Assembly (NCBI RefSeq): GCF_902813185.1
Contig: NZ_LR778301.1
Span: forward strand, 4,072,001-4,136,000
Direction of reading: 5' to 3'
Length of the DNA stretch: 64,000 nt
Source of the DNA: Denitratisoma oestradiolicum
Lineage (GTDB): Bacteria; Pseudomonadota; Gammaproteobacteria; Burkholderiales; Rhodocyclaceae
Part shown: piece after piece, positions 38,575 to 47,404 of the stretch
How the letters are laid out: every line of letters begins with the position of its first letter
Position numbering within the stretch: position 1 is the stretch's first letter
The notes under the pieces: generated by a model
The model's input: only the letters and a program-made list of their open reading frames with translations
Told to the model about the DNA's origin: nothing
Database searches by the model: none
Made by a program: the position numbers and the translations under genes

Positions 38575-41500
38575 ATGACCGGTAAAGCCATTCACCAGTT
38601 TCACCCCAGTTGCGCTCCCGGTGACGGCGTCACCAACGGCATGTTGTTTACTCGCCGGCTGTTGCGGGACATGGGCTTTGCCTCCGAAATCTACTGCGAC
38701 CACATCCCGTCCGAGCTGGCCGCCATCGTCCGTCCCCGCCAGGAGCTCGATCCTGCCGCCGGCGCCTGGCTGCTGGTGCATCACAGCCTTGGCTACGAGG
38801 ACGACGCCTGGCTTGCGCGTTTCGCCGGCCGCGCCGTGCTGGTCTATCACAACATCACCCCGACGGAGATGCTGCCGGCAGAGGGCCCCTGGCGCGACCT
38901 GGCCCGCCTGGGCCGCACGCAGCTCACGGCCTGGAAGCCCTGGTTCGCCGGTGCCCTGGGCGATTCCACCCTGAATGTCGATGACCTGCGGGTCGCCGGC
39001 TACGAGACTCCCCGGGTGCTGCCCCTGCTGGTGGACCTGCACACCCTGCAGACCGCCCCCTGGGAGGCCGATATCCTCGGGCGCTACCAGGACACCACCA
39101 ACATCCTTTTCGTTGGCCGCCTGGCGCCCAACAAGCGTCACGACCTCCTGCTCGACGCCTTCGCCGAATATCTTCATCACGGCGCCGACCCCGCCTGCCT
39201 GATCCTGCCGGGCAAGGCCCAGGACGCCGCCTGGCAGACCCATCTGGAAGACCGGGCCGAGGCTCTGGGCATCCGCGACCAGGTGGACTTCCTCGGCCCT
39301 GTGTCTGACAACGTCTTGCGGGGCCTGTACCGGGCCGCCGACGTCTTTTGCTGCGTCAGCGACCACGAAGGTTTTGGCATGCCCCTGATCGAGGCCGCCT
39401 TGTTCGATGTGCCCGTCCTGGCCCGGGCCGTTAGCGGCGTGCCCGACACCCTGGGCGAAGGGGGGCTGCTTACCGACAGCGACGATCCCCGAACCCTGGG
39501 CGCCCTGATGCACCTCCTGCTGGACGAGCCCGGTCTGCGGCGCCGGGTCCTGGCGGGCCAGCAGGCCAACCTGACCCGTTTCCATCCCGGAAACCTGGGG
39601 GCGGACCTGGCGGATTTCCTCACCGGCCTCGGCCTCGCCGTCCCCCGCCCCCCGGAGCGAGCCGCTGCCGCCGTTCCCCGCTGGCGCGTGGAAGGCCCCT
39701 TCGACTCCAGTTACAGCCTGGCCCTGGTCAACCGCGAGACGGCCCGGGCCCTGGTCCGCCAGGGACAGACTGTCGCCCTCTCGCCGACGCCGGGCAGCGG
39801 CGAGCCGGACCCCGATCCGGGCTTCCTCGCCCGTCATCCCGACATGGCCGCCCTGGTGCATGCGGCTGGCCGGCCCGGCGCCACCGACGTCACCCTCCGC
39901 TTCACCTATCCTCCCCGCTGCGATGCCATGGTGGGCCGGGTGCGCGCCGTCCATGCCTACGGCTGGGAGGAAACCGGGTTTCCCGCCCGCTATGTCCGCT
40001 GGTTCAACCGCAAGCTCGACCTCATCACCGTTCTTTCCCGGGAAGTCCGCAAGACGCTCCAGGATGCCGGCGTGCGGGTGCCCATCGCCGTTGTCGGTGC
40101 CGGCGTGGACCAATGGGCCGCCCCGGAGAACACAGGCGGGTTGAGCCTGCCCCCCCTGGGCAAGTCCTATCGTTTCCTGCACATCTCTTCGGCCTTTCCG
40201 CGCAAGGGCGTGGACGTGCTCCTCGCCGCCTACGGCAAGGCCTTCCGCGCCGATGACGATGTCACCCTGGTCATCAAGACCTTTCCCAATCCCCACAACG
40301 ACGTCTCCGAACAACTGACCACCCTGCGTCGCCGCGACCCCGGCTACCCGGACGTCGTGCTGATCAACGAGGACTGGCCAGACGCTCGCATCGCCGCCCT
40401 CTATAGCCAGTGCCAGGCCTTCGTCGCCCCCGCCCGAGGCGAAGGCCTGGGCTTGCCCATGGCCGAGGCCATGCGCTTCGGCCTGCCCGTCATCACCACC
40501 GCCTGGGGCGGGCAGACCGACTTTTGCACCCCGGAAACCGCCTGGCTCATCGACTACCATTTCGCCCCGTCCCGTAGTCACCTGGACGCGGATCACTCCG
40601 CCTGGGCCGAGCCCGACGCGGACCACCTGGCGGCCCTGATGACCGAGGTGCGCCAGGCCCCGGCCGCCGTCCTGGCGCCCCGGCTGCGGGCCGCCCGGGA
40701 GCGGGTGGCACGGGAGTACACCTGGGATCGCATGGCGGAAAGGACCCGCGCCGCCGTGATGGCCCTGGACCGCCTGCCGGCCTTCCGCCCCCAGCCCCGG
40801 GTTGCCTGGGTGTCCTCCTGGAACACCCGCTGCGGCATCGCCACCTATTCCGGTTACCTGTCAGCCGCCATCCCCGACGACCGCTTGCGCGTCTACGCCA
40901 GCCGGGACGGCGACCCTGTGGCCGAGGACAAGCCCAACGTGACGCGCTGCTGGGATACCGGCCTGCACGGCACCCTGGACGAGCTGAGGGCCGCGCTGGC
41001 GCGGGACAAGCCGGAAGCCCTGGTCATCCAGTACAACTACGGCTTCTTCCCCCTGGCCCAACTGGCCGCCCTGAGCGATGACCAGCACCGGCGCGGCGGG
41101 CAGACGCATCTTTTCCTTCATGCCACCCAGGACGTGGACAAGCCCGACTTCAAGGCCTCCCTGCGGGAAATCGTTCCCGCCCTGGGGCGTATGGACCGCA
41201 TCTACGTCCATGGCCACGATGACCTGGACCGGCTGCGCGCCCTGGGTCTGGCCACCAACACCACCCTGTTCCCCCACGGCATTCCCCTGCCTGAAGGCGT
41301 GCCCGATGCAGGCCTGCGGGCCGCCCGGGGCCTGACAGACAAGCGCGTCATCGCCAGCTACGGCTTCCTGCTTCCCCACAAGGGCCAGCGCCAGTTGCTG
41401 GAAGCCTTCGCCCTCCTGGCCGAAAAGCACCCCGACCTGCACCTGGTCCTGAGTTGTGCCCTCTACCCGGTGGCCGAATCCTTTGCCGAAAGGGAGACCA

Positions 41501-41934
41501 TCGAAGCGATGGCGAAGCAGGCTGGCATCACCGACCGAGTCCACTTGATCACCGACTTTCTGCCGGACGCGGAGAGCTTCTCCTGGCTACAACTGGCCGA
41601 CCTGGTGGTCTATCCCTATCAGCACACCCAGGAATCCGCCAGCGGCGCCGTGCGCATGGGCCTGGCCTGCGGTCGGCCCGTGGCCGTCACACCCTTGTCC
41701 ATCTTCGACGACGTGGATGCCGTGGTCCATCGCCTGCCGGGCATTTCCCCCGAACAGATGGCCCGGGGCATCGAAGCACTGCTGGCCGATCCGGTGCGGC
41801 TGGCCTCCCGCCAGGCCGCCGCCGACCGCTACCGGGCCGCCCGAGCCTGGCCCGCCCTTGCCCGGCGCTTCCTCGACATCGTGGACGCCCTTGCCAACGC
41901 CCTGCCGGAACCCGATGATGCAGCCCATGGCTGA
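38575..41934 (+). CDS. Three-domain GT4 glycosyltransferase (1119 residues)
   Basis: Three GT-B modules in one chain. Module 1 (about 1-370) has IHQFHPSCAPGDGVTNGML, FVGRLAPNKRHDLLLDAF and HEGFGMPLIEAALFDVPVLA. Module 2 (about 380-735) has LHISSAFPRKGVDVLLAAYG and ARGEGLGLPMAEAMRFGLPV. Module 3 (about 740-1119) has WVSSWNTRCGIATYSGYLS, FLLPHKGQRQLLEAFALLAE and QESASGAVRMGLACGRPVAV. All three keep the Lys/Arg after the second-domain start and an E or E-like donor site. Multi-module GT4 proteins such as WbdA make repeating mannans with alternating linkages; a three-linkage repeat of mannose/D-rhamnose is a natural prediction. The start at 38575 is chosen over 38527. Confidence 0.93.
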   Translation: MTGKAIHQFHPSCAPGDGVTNGMLFTRRLLRDMGFASEIYCDHIPSELAAIVRPRQELDPAAGAWLLVHHSLGYEDDAWLARFAGRAVLVYHNITPTEMLPAEGPWRDLARLGRTQLTAWKPWFAGALGDSTLNVDDLRVAGYETPRVLPLLVDLHTLQTAPWEADILGRYQDTTNILFVGRLAPNKRHDLLLDAFAEYLHHGADPACLILPGKAQDAAWQTHLEDRAEALGIRDQVDFLGPVSDNVLRGLYRAADVFCCVSDHEGFGMPLIEAALFDVPVLARAVSGVPDTLGEGGLLTDSDDPRTLGALMHLLLDEPGLRRRVLAGQQANLTRFHPGNLGADLADFLTGLGLAVPRPPERAAAAVPRWRVEGPFDSSYSLALVNRETARALVRQGQTVALSPTPGSGEPDPDPGFLARHPDMAALVHAAGRPGATDVTLRFTYPPRCDAMVGRVRAVHAYGWEETGFPARYVRWFNRKLDLITVLSREVRKTLQDAGVRVPIAVVGAGVDQWAAPENTGGLSLPPLGKSYRFLHISSAFPRKGVDVLLAAYGKAFRADDDVTLVIKTFPNPHNDVSEQLTTLRRRDPGYPDVVLINEDWPDARIAALYSQCQAFVAPARGEGLGLPMAEAMRFGLPVITTAWGGQTDFCTPETAWLIDYHFAPSRSHLDADHSAWAEPDADHLAALMTEVRQAPAAVLAPRLRAARERVAREYTWDRMAERTRAAVMALDRLPAFRPQPRVAWVSSWNTRCGIATYSGYLSAAIPDDRLRVYASRDGDPVAEDKPNVTRCWDTGLHGTLDELRAALARDKPEALVIQYNYGFFPLAQLAALSDDQHRRGGQTHLFLHATQDVDKPDFKASLREIVPALGRMDRIYVHGHDDLDRLRALGLATNTTLFPHGIPLPEGVPDAGLRAARGLTDKRVIASYGFLLPHKGQRQLLEAFALLAEKHPDLHLVLSCALYPVAESFAERETIEAMAKQAGITDRVHLITDFLPDAESFSWLQLADLVVYPYQHTQESASGAVRMGLACGRPVAVTPLSIFDDVDAVVHRLPGISPEQMARGIEALLADPVRLASRQAAADRYRAARAWPALARRFLDIVDALANALPEPDDAAHG

Positions 41935-42868
41935 ATCGGTGCCCATTCTCGTCTCCCTGGTCATCCCCGTCTTCAATGAGGCGGAAGGCCTGCCCGCCAA
42001 CCTGCCCTGGCTGCTGGAACAGGCCGCCGTGCCGGGGGTGGAGTTCGAGGTCCTGGTGGTGGACGACGGCTCCCGGGACGCCACTGCCGAAGCCCTTGCC
42101 ACCCTGGCCTCGGCCGATGCCCGCATCCGGCCCCTCTTTTTCACCCGCAACTTCGGCAAGGAAGCGGCCATCGCGGCGGGGCTGGACCACGCCCGAGGCG
42201 AGGCCGCCATCGTCCTGGACAGCGACCGCCAGCATCCGCCGCAGATGATCCCCACCATGATCGAACGCTGGCGCCAGGGCTTTGCCGTGGTGGAGGCCTT
42301 CAAGCGTCACCGGGGAGAGGCCGACCTGGGCGGCGGCCTGCCGGCCCGGCTGTTCTATCGGCTATTCGCCCGCGCCTCGGGCATCGACCTGGCCGGACAG
42401 ACCGACTTCAAGCTCCTGGACCGCAGCGTCATCGAGACGCTGAAGGCCATGCCCGAACGTCGGCGCTTCTTCCGGGGCCTGGTGGCCTGGGCGGGCTATC
42501 CCAGCGCCCGCCTACCCTTTGACGTGCCGCCCCGGGTGGGCGGTACCAGCCGCTGGCCCCTGGTCCGGCTGGTGCGCTACGCCGTGGACGGTCTGATGGG
42601 CTTTTCCGATCTTCCCCTGCAACTCATCGGCGGTGTGGGCGCCCTGGTGTTGGCCGTGGCGGGTTTCGCCGGCGTCGTTGCCCTCTACCAGAAGCTGGCA
42701 GGCACCGCCCTGGATGGTTTCACCACCGTCATCATCCTGCTCGCCCTGGCCAGCGGCGCCCTGATGCTGGGCCTGGGTATCGTCGGCCTCTACCTGGCCC
42801 GCATCCACGAACAACTCCAGGGCCGCCCCCCCTACCTGCTGCGCCGACCCGAGGATCGCCAGCCATGA
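41918..42868 (+). CDS. GT2-family glycosyltransferase, GtrB/DPM-like, with two C-terminal membrane helices
   Basis: About 316 residues; starts at 41915, 41918 or 41927 are possible and all overlap the preceding GT gene. The GT-A domain has SLVIPVFNEAEGL, VLVVDDGSRDAT and AAIVLDSDRQHPP (DxD-like), and two membrane helices follow (LIGGVGALVLAVAGFAGVVAL, VIILLALASGALMLGLGIVGLYL). This is the layout of GtrB/ArnC/DPM1 enzymes that load a sugar on undecaprenyl phosphate for later periplasmic transfer. The next gene is a flippase-like protein, fitting a GtrA-GtrB-GtrC type modification system. Confidence 0.9.
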   Translation: MQPMAESVPILVSLVIPVFNEAEGLPANLPWLLEQAAVPGVEFEVLVVDDGSRDATAEALATLASADARIRPLFFTRNFGKEAAIAAGLDHARGEAAIVLDSDRQHPPQMIPTMIERWRQGFAVVEAFKRHRGEADLGGGLPARLFYRLFARASGIDLAGQTDFKLLDRSVIETLKAMPERRRFFRGLVAWAGYPSARLPFDVPPRVGGTSRWPLVRLVRYAVDGLMGFSDLPLQLIGGVGALVLAVAGFAGVVALYQKLAGTALDGFTTVIILLALASGALMLGLGIVGLYLARIHEQLQGRPPYLLRRPEDRQP

Positions 42869-43182
42869 ACGCCTGGGCCTTCGCCCTGCTGGCCGTCGTC
42901 CTCAACGTTGGCGCGCAACTGGCCCTCAAGCTCGCCGACGGTCGGCTGCTGTCGCTCCCCCTGGTCGTCGCCCTGGCCTGCTACGGCGCCAGCTTCTTCC
43001 TCACCTTGAAAATCTACGCTGTCAATCCCCTGAGCCTGGCGGCCCCCCTGATGGCGGGCCTGACCTTCCTGCTCACCCCCCTGGCCGCCGTGCTGATCCT
43101 GAACGAAAGCCTTGGCCTGGCGCGGGTGGGCGGCATCGTCCTGATCCTGGCCGGCATCCTCGTCCTGACGCGGGCCGGATGA
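42865..43182 (+). CDS. Small EamA/SMR-type four-helix membrane protein, probable lipid-sugar flippase
   Basis: 105 residues with four membrane helices (WAFALLAVVLNVGAQLALKLA, LPLVVALACYGASFFLTLK, LMAGLTFLLTPLAAVLIL, GGIVLILAGILVL). The pattern resembles ArnE/ArnF and other small multidrug-resistance-type proteins. Coupled by ATGA overlap to the GtrB-like gene upstream and to the DUF6311 gene downstream, it is best explained as the flippase of an undecaprenyl-phosphate-linked sugar. Function is inferred from size, topology and context. Confidence 0.8.
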   Translation: MNAWAFALLAVVLNVGAQLALKLADGRLLSLPLVVALACYGASFFLTLKIYAVNPLSLAAPLMAGLTFLLTPLAAVLILNESLGLARVGGIVLILAGILVLTRAG

Positions 43183-44846
43183 AATTGGCATTCCGTGACC
43201 CGGGCCACGCGGGCCTGTCGGGCGCCCTGCTGGGAGGACTCTTTTTCCTTGGGGTGTATGGCCCCCACATTCTCGATCCGCGCCAGATCGCCTGGCTGCT
43301 TCACGGCGACCCGGCCCAGCACTACCTGGGCTTTGCCTTCTTCCGCCACGCCCCCTGGACCTGGCCCCCAGGCCTCATCCCGGGCCTGGGGGGCGGCACC
43401 AGCCTGGTCTATACCGACGCCATCCCCCTCCTGGGGTTGCTGTTCAAGCCTCTCTCCCCCTGGCTGCCGGCGGATTTCCAGTATTTCGGCGCCTGGATGT
43501 TGCTCTGCCACCTGCTCCACGGCGCCTTCGCCGCCCGCATCCTGACCCGCCTGGGCTGCGACGGCACCGCCCGCGCCGCCGCGACCCTGCTGCTGCTCTC
43601 CAGCCCGGCCCTGGCCCTGCGCGCCTACGGCCACGAATCCCTGATGGCCCACTGGCTGCTGTTGGCCGCCATCGACGCCTGGTTGGCCAACCGTCCCGGC
43701 CGCCAGGGCCTGCTGCTCTGCCTGGGCGCCCTGATCCACCCTTACTGGCTGGCCCTGCTCGCGCCCTTCGCCCTGTACCACTGGTGGCGGGCCGGCCGTC
43801 CCCTGGTGCCACTGGCGGGAACGGCCCTGCTGCTCATCCTGCTGATGGCGGCGGCGGGCTATTTCATCGCCCGCCCTGGTCAGTTGGCGGCGGAAGGCTA
43901 CGGCCACTACTCGGCCAACCTGCTCACCTTCCTCGACCCCATGGACTGGCAAGGTTTCCTGCGCCACTACGGGCGGCCCACCGATGGCACCGGGGAGTGG
44001 TCGCGTCTTCTGCCGCCCCTGGGCCAGGCCACCGCCGGCCAGTACGAGGGTTTCGCCTACCTGGGGGCCGGTGTGCTGTTGCTGTTGGCCCTGGCGGCGG
44101 GCATGGCCTTGTGGCGCCGGTCCAGTGGTTCCATCGGTCCCGCCGGCAAGGCCCTGACCGCACTACTGCCCCTGGCCCTCGTCCTGTTCCTCTACGCCCT
44201 CTCGGCCCGGGTCACCCTGGGAACCGCCGTCCTCACCGATCCCCAACTGCCGGACGGCCTCCTCAAGCTGCTCGGCATCTTCCGCTCCACCGGTCGCTTC
44301 GTCTGGCCCCTGGCCCTGCTGCTGCCCCTGCTTGCCCTCGCCGTCCTTGCCAGCACTTTTTCCCGGCGCACCCTGGCCCTGCTGCTGGTCGGACTCTGCC
44401 TGCTGCAAGGCGCCGACCTTTCCGCCAAATGGGGCGAATTCCGCCAGCGCTTCGCCTCCGGTGGTCTTGGCCGGCTACCCGACTTCGAGGCGCCGGCTTG
44501 GCAAGCCGCCGCCCCCTGTCGGCATCTGGTGGTGCTGCCGCCCCGCACCGAAGGCGAGGACTGGATCGCCCCGGCCCTCTTCGCCGCCCGCCACCGGCAA
44601 AGTCTGAACGCCGCCTATCTGGCCCGGGCCGATGAAACTGCCCGCCAGCAGGACGAGGCCCGGCACCGGGCCGACCTGGCCGCCGGCCGGCCGGCCTCCG
44701 GCACCGCCTACTGGATTACCGACGAGGCCGCCTACCCCGTGCCCGCCGAGGCCCTGGCCAGCCGTGTCCTGCGCCTGCCCGTGCCGGTGGGCGAGGGCGG
44801 TGGCCAGATTCTGATCTCCCGGGAAAGCCCATGCTCGGCACCCTGA
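43179..44846 (+). CDS. DUF6311-type polytopic membrane protein, possible GT-C transferase
   Basis: 555 residues with about ten membrane helices. The N-terminal block GDPAQHYLGFAFFRHAPWTWP and SLVYTDAIPLLGLLFKPLSPWLP are DUF6311 features; a soluble C-terminal part (about 430-555) follows. Acidic residues in the first periplasmic loop (HGDPAQHY) recall the catalytic D/E of GT-C glycosyltransferases, so transfer of the flipped sugar onto the surface polysaccharide or S-layer is a reasonable hypothesis. Coupled to its neighbours by overlaps (4 bp before, 16 bp after). Confidence 0.75.
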   Translation: MKLAFRDPGHAGLSGALLGGLFFLGVYGPHILDPRQIAWLLHGDPAQHYLGFAFFRHAPWTWPPGLIPGLGGGTSLVYTDAIPLLGLLFKPLSPWLPADFQYFGAWMLLCHLLHGAFAARILTRLGCDGTARAAATLLLLSSPALALRAYGHESLMAHWLLLAAIDAWLANRPGRQGLLLCLGALIHPYWLALLAPFALYHWWRAGRPLVPLAGTALLLILLMAAAGYFIARPGQLAAEGYGHYSANLLTFLDPMDWQGFLRHYGRPTDGTGEWSRLLPPLGQATAGQYEGFAYLGAGVLLLLALAAGMALWRRSSGSIGPAGKALTALLPLALVLFLYALSARVTLGTAVLTDPQLPDGLLKLLGIFRSTGRFVWPLALLLPLLALAVLASTFSRRTLALLLVGLCLLQGADLSAKWGEFRQRFASGGLGRLPDFEAPAWQAAAPCRHLVVLPPRTEGEDWIAPALFAARHRQSLNAAYLARADETARQQDEARHRADLAAGRPASGTAYWITDEAAYPVPAEALASRVLRLPVPVGEGGGQILISRESPCSAP

Positions 44847-45814
44847 GACTGCTGCTGGCCCTGATGGTGGCCCTGAGCCACGCCGACGTGCGCTGGTGGG
44901 GGCTGAATCCCGGCGTCATTGCCGTCGTCGGCTTCTACGCCATTTCCGGCTATGTCATGACGGGCCTGGTGCGTCGCCACTACGCCAGCCGTGCCCTGCT
45001 GCCGCGCTTCTACGCCGACCGTGCCTTGCGCCTGCTGCCGGCCTACTACGCCGTGATCCTGGCGGCCCTGGCCTGGTACCTCTGGCACGGCCCCGACGCC
45101 CTGTTCCTGGTGCGCCTGCCCCTCTGGCGCGACCTCTTCAACCACCTGCTGATCGTGCCCCACAACTATTACATGTGGAACGACGCCGATCATTTCGTCC
45201 TCATCCCCCCGGCCTGGTCCCTGGGCTGCGAAATCCAGTTCTACCTGCTGTTTCCCCTGATCCTGCTCTCCGGCGCACGCCTGCCGGTCCTGGCTTTGAG
45301 CCTGGGTGTGTACCTGGCGGCCTTCGTCGGCCGCCTACCCACCGAGTGGTTCGGCTATCGCCTGCTTCCCGGCGTCCTGTTCATCTTCCTGCTGGGTTCC
45401 TGGCTGGCGGACCTCCATCGCCAGGGCCGGTGGAATGCTGCTCGGCTGCTGGCCCTTGCTATCCCCATCCTCGCCGGCCTGCTGGCGGCGGTGGGCGCCG
45501 GTGCCGGCAAGACCGCCATCCCCTACAACCCGGAAACCCTGCTGGGTCTGGCCCTGGCCCTGCCCCTGCTGCACCTGCTGGCGCCCCGTCCCGGCAAGGC
45601 CTGGGACGAACGGGCCGGCGACCTCTCCTACGGCCTGTTCCTCTGCCACTTTCTGGTCTTCTGGCTCTGGCCCGGCGCCGACACCGGACCCCTGGCCCTG
45701 CGTGTCCTGGCGGCCCTGACCCTGGCCTGGCTGATCCACCGCTTCATCGAGGCACCCATTCTGGCCTGGCGCCATCGCCTGCGCGCCCCGGCCGCCGGGA
45801 GTCTGGAAAAGTGA
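44831..45814 (+). CDS. Acyltransferase-3 family membrane protein
   Basis: 327 residues, about ten membrane helices. The N-terminus lacks the usual early His but has RLLLALMVALSHADV (His at about residue 17) and FYAISGYVMTGL; FYADRALRLLPAYYAVI holds the conserved R-x10-R region, and WSLGCEIQFYLLFPLIL is the family's W-S-L-x-x-E block. Such proteins O-acetylate surface polysaccharides. It is the last gene of the polysaccharide operon, and its stop codon lies inside a Crp-type operator. Confidence 0.87.
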   Translation: MLGTLRLLLALMVALSHADVRWWGLNPGVIAVVGFYAISGYVMTGLVRRHYASRALLPRFYADRALRLLPAYYAVILAALAWYLWHGPDALFLVRLPLWRDLFNHLLIVPHNYYMWNDADHFVLIPPAWSLGCEIQFYLLFPLILLSGARLPVLALSLGVYLAAFVGRLPTEWFGYRLLPGVLFIFLLGSWLADLHRQGRWNAARLLALAIPILAGLLAAVGAGAGKTAIPYNPETLLGLALALPLLHLLAPRPGKAWDERAGDLSYGLFLCHFLVFWLWPGADTGPLALRVLAALTLAWLIHRFIEAPILAWRHRLRAPAAGSLEK

Positions 45815-45826
45815 TCTGCATCACAC
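45810..45826. promoter_or_regulatory. Crp-type operator upstream of the FecR-domain gene
   Basis: GTGA-TCTGCA-TCACA (45811-45825) matches the CRP consensus TGTGA-N6-TCACA with one outer mismatch. It lies 140 bp upstream of the FecR-domain gene start and overlaps the acyltransferase stop codon. A TTGACG (45830-45835) follows but no clear -10 is seen at standard spacing. Confidence 0.7.
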
Positions 45827-45965
45827 CTATTGACGTTAAACTATTGTTTGATTGGTCTGGGTCTTCAGGTAAGCCCAAGGCGATGCCCTGGCGTTGAAGA
45901 GGATGTACCGATGGCGAGGGCGCGTTTGTGCGCCTCCCAGCCGAGATTTCTGTAGGAACCTGCTT

Positions 45966-47315
45966 ATGACGAGGCTTTCATCTTCCCGTGGTCTGCTCAC
46001 CGGCGCCTTGGGGCGCTGGGCGGCGTTCGCCCTGCCCTTGCTGGCGGGGCTGGCCCTGCCAGCCGGCGCGGTGGAGGGCGAAGTCGTCTTCGTGCGGGGC
46101 GATGCCCGGCTCCTGCCCGCCGAGGGCCCGGCCCGCATCCTCCGGGCGGGAGACAAGATCGCGCCCGGCCAGGGCCTGCAAACCGGCAAGGACGGCTACA
46201 TTCACATCCGCTTTCCCGACGGCGGCTTCGTTGGCCTGCGTCCGGCCTCCCGCTTTGCCCTGGAAGCCTACGGCGTGGACCCGGCCTCCCCCGAGGGGCT
46301 GAAGGTACGCTACCGTCTGGAGCAGGGCACGGTGCGCACCATCACCGGCAAGGCCATCGAACAGGACAAGAGCCGCTACCGCTTCAATACTCCCCTGGCT
46401 GCTATTGGTGTGAGAGGGACGGATTACGTGGTTCAGGTGACCGACAACGCGGCGCGGGCCTCCGTCAATGCCGGCACCATCGTCCTGGCACCCTTCGGCG
46501 CGGGCTGCGAGGCGGCGGCCCAGGGGCCCTGCGATACCATCAACGCCCGTACCCTGGCGGCCATGGGCAACGCCTATCTCGAATACCGGGCCGGCGCCGT
46601 GGCGCCGGAAATCAAGCGGGCCGCCATGCCCAACGGCGCCCCCACCCTGCCCGAGGAGCCCAGTCCCCAGAAGCGGGCCGAGGCCGGTGCCGCCCTGACC
46701 ACCGTGGACCCGACGGCTACTGCCACCGCCAACCGCATCAACGACGTGCTCGGTGGCGAGGCCGCCAGCCGAACACCGGCGCCCCCCCCGGTGAGCGAAG
46801 TGCCCCCGTCGGTGGTGGTGCCCGAGCCTCCGCCCCAGGTGACCTGGGGCCGCTGGGCCAGTATCGCCACCCTGTCGCCCACGGTGGCCGAGCAGACGGC
46901 CAAGGGCTATGAATCCCGCCTCTCCAACCCCCTGTTCGGCCTGATGAGTTCCTCCATGCCCGAAACCTTGCCCAAACAAGGCGTGGCGGGCTTCAACCTG
47001 CGGGCCGGCGAGGCCTATCTGCGGGAGGGCGCCAGCCTCACCCCCATGGTTCTGCGCGACGCCAGCCTGACGGTGGACTTCGGCAACCGCCGCTTCGACA
47101 CCCGGCTCACCGTCAGCGGCGCCGGCCTCGACCTGCCCCTGGCCGCCACCGGCAGTGTGCAATGGCAGGGCTACCTGCTGGGCGACAACGCCCGTTCCAC
47201 CATGGAAGTGGTCGGCCTTCTGGCCGGTCCCGGGGCCACCGAGGCGGGCTATCTCTTCGACAAGACCCTGAGCGGCGGCGCCAGCCTTTCCGGCGCCACC
47301 GCCTGGCGCCGCTAG
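45966..47315 (+). CDS. FecR-domain exported protein
   Basis: 449 residues from the ATG at 45966 (AGGA upstream) with a signal peptide (AAFALPLLAGLALPAGA). The FecR domain (about 40-180) shows ILRAGDKIAPGQGLQTGKDG, YIHIRFPDGGFVGLRP and the core AAIGVRGTDYVVQV. A Pro-rich linker (about 270-300) leads to a C-terminal beta-rich part (about 310-449; LTVDFGNRRFDTRLTVSGAG, QWQGYLLGDN) that resembles the barrel of Slam-exported proteins. No sigma factor is nearby, so classic FecIR signalling is unlikely. A strong terminator and then a Slam-like gene follow. Confidence 0.83.
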   Translation: MTRLSSSRGLLTGALGRWAAFALPLLAGLALPAGAVEGEVVFVRGDARLLPAEGPARILRAGDKIAPGQGLQTGKDGYIHIRFPDGGFVGLRPASRFALEAYGVDPASPEGLKVRYRLEQGTVRTITGKAIEQDKSRYRFNTPLAAIGVRGTDYVVQVTDNAARASVNAGTIVLAPFGAGCEAAAQGPCDTINARTLAAMGNAYLEYRAGAVAPEIKRAAMPNGAPTLPEEPSPQKRAEAGAALTTVDPTATATANRINDVLGGEAASRTPAPPPVSEVPPSVVVPEPPPQVTWGRWASIATLSPTVAEQTAKGYESRLSNPLFGLMSSSMPETLPKQGVAGFNLRAGEAYLREGASLTPMVLRDASLTVDFGNRRFDTRLTVSGAGLDLPLAATGSVQWQGYLLGDNARSTMEVVGLLAGPGATEAGYLFDKTLSGGASLSGATAWRR

Positions 47316-47353
47316 CCCTGTTGCGCACAGGCGCTGCTCATCGTCGCCACCTC

Positions 47354-47387
47354 CGACAGCCCCGTTTCGCGGGGCTGTCGTTTTTTT
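47354..47387 (+). terminator. Rho-independent terminator after the FecR-domain gene
   Basis: A 10-bp perfect stem (CGACAGCCCC at 47354-47363 with its complement at 47371-47380), a 7-base loop and seven T (47381-47387). It stands only 18 bp before the next gene, so that gene depends on read-through or has very little promoter of its own. Confidence 0.95.
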
Positions 47388-47404
47388 CGCCCCATGCCTG
47401 GGCG

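Noticed and set aside
38455..40626. Minus-strand frame of 723 codons opposite the large glycosyltransferase
   Set aside because: Same shadow effect; the plus-strand gene has clear glycosyltransferase motifs in all modules.
45966..47315. Classic FecR anti-sigma function for the FecR-domain protein
   Set aside because: No ECF sigma factor or TonB receptor with signalling extension is adjacent and the protein is exported without a membrane anchor in the right place.
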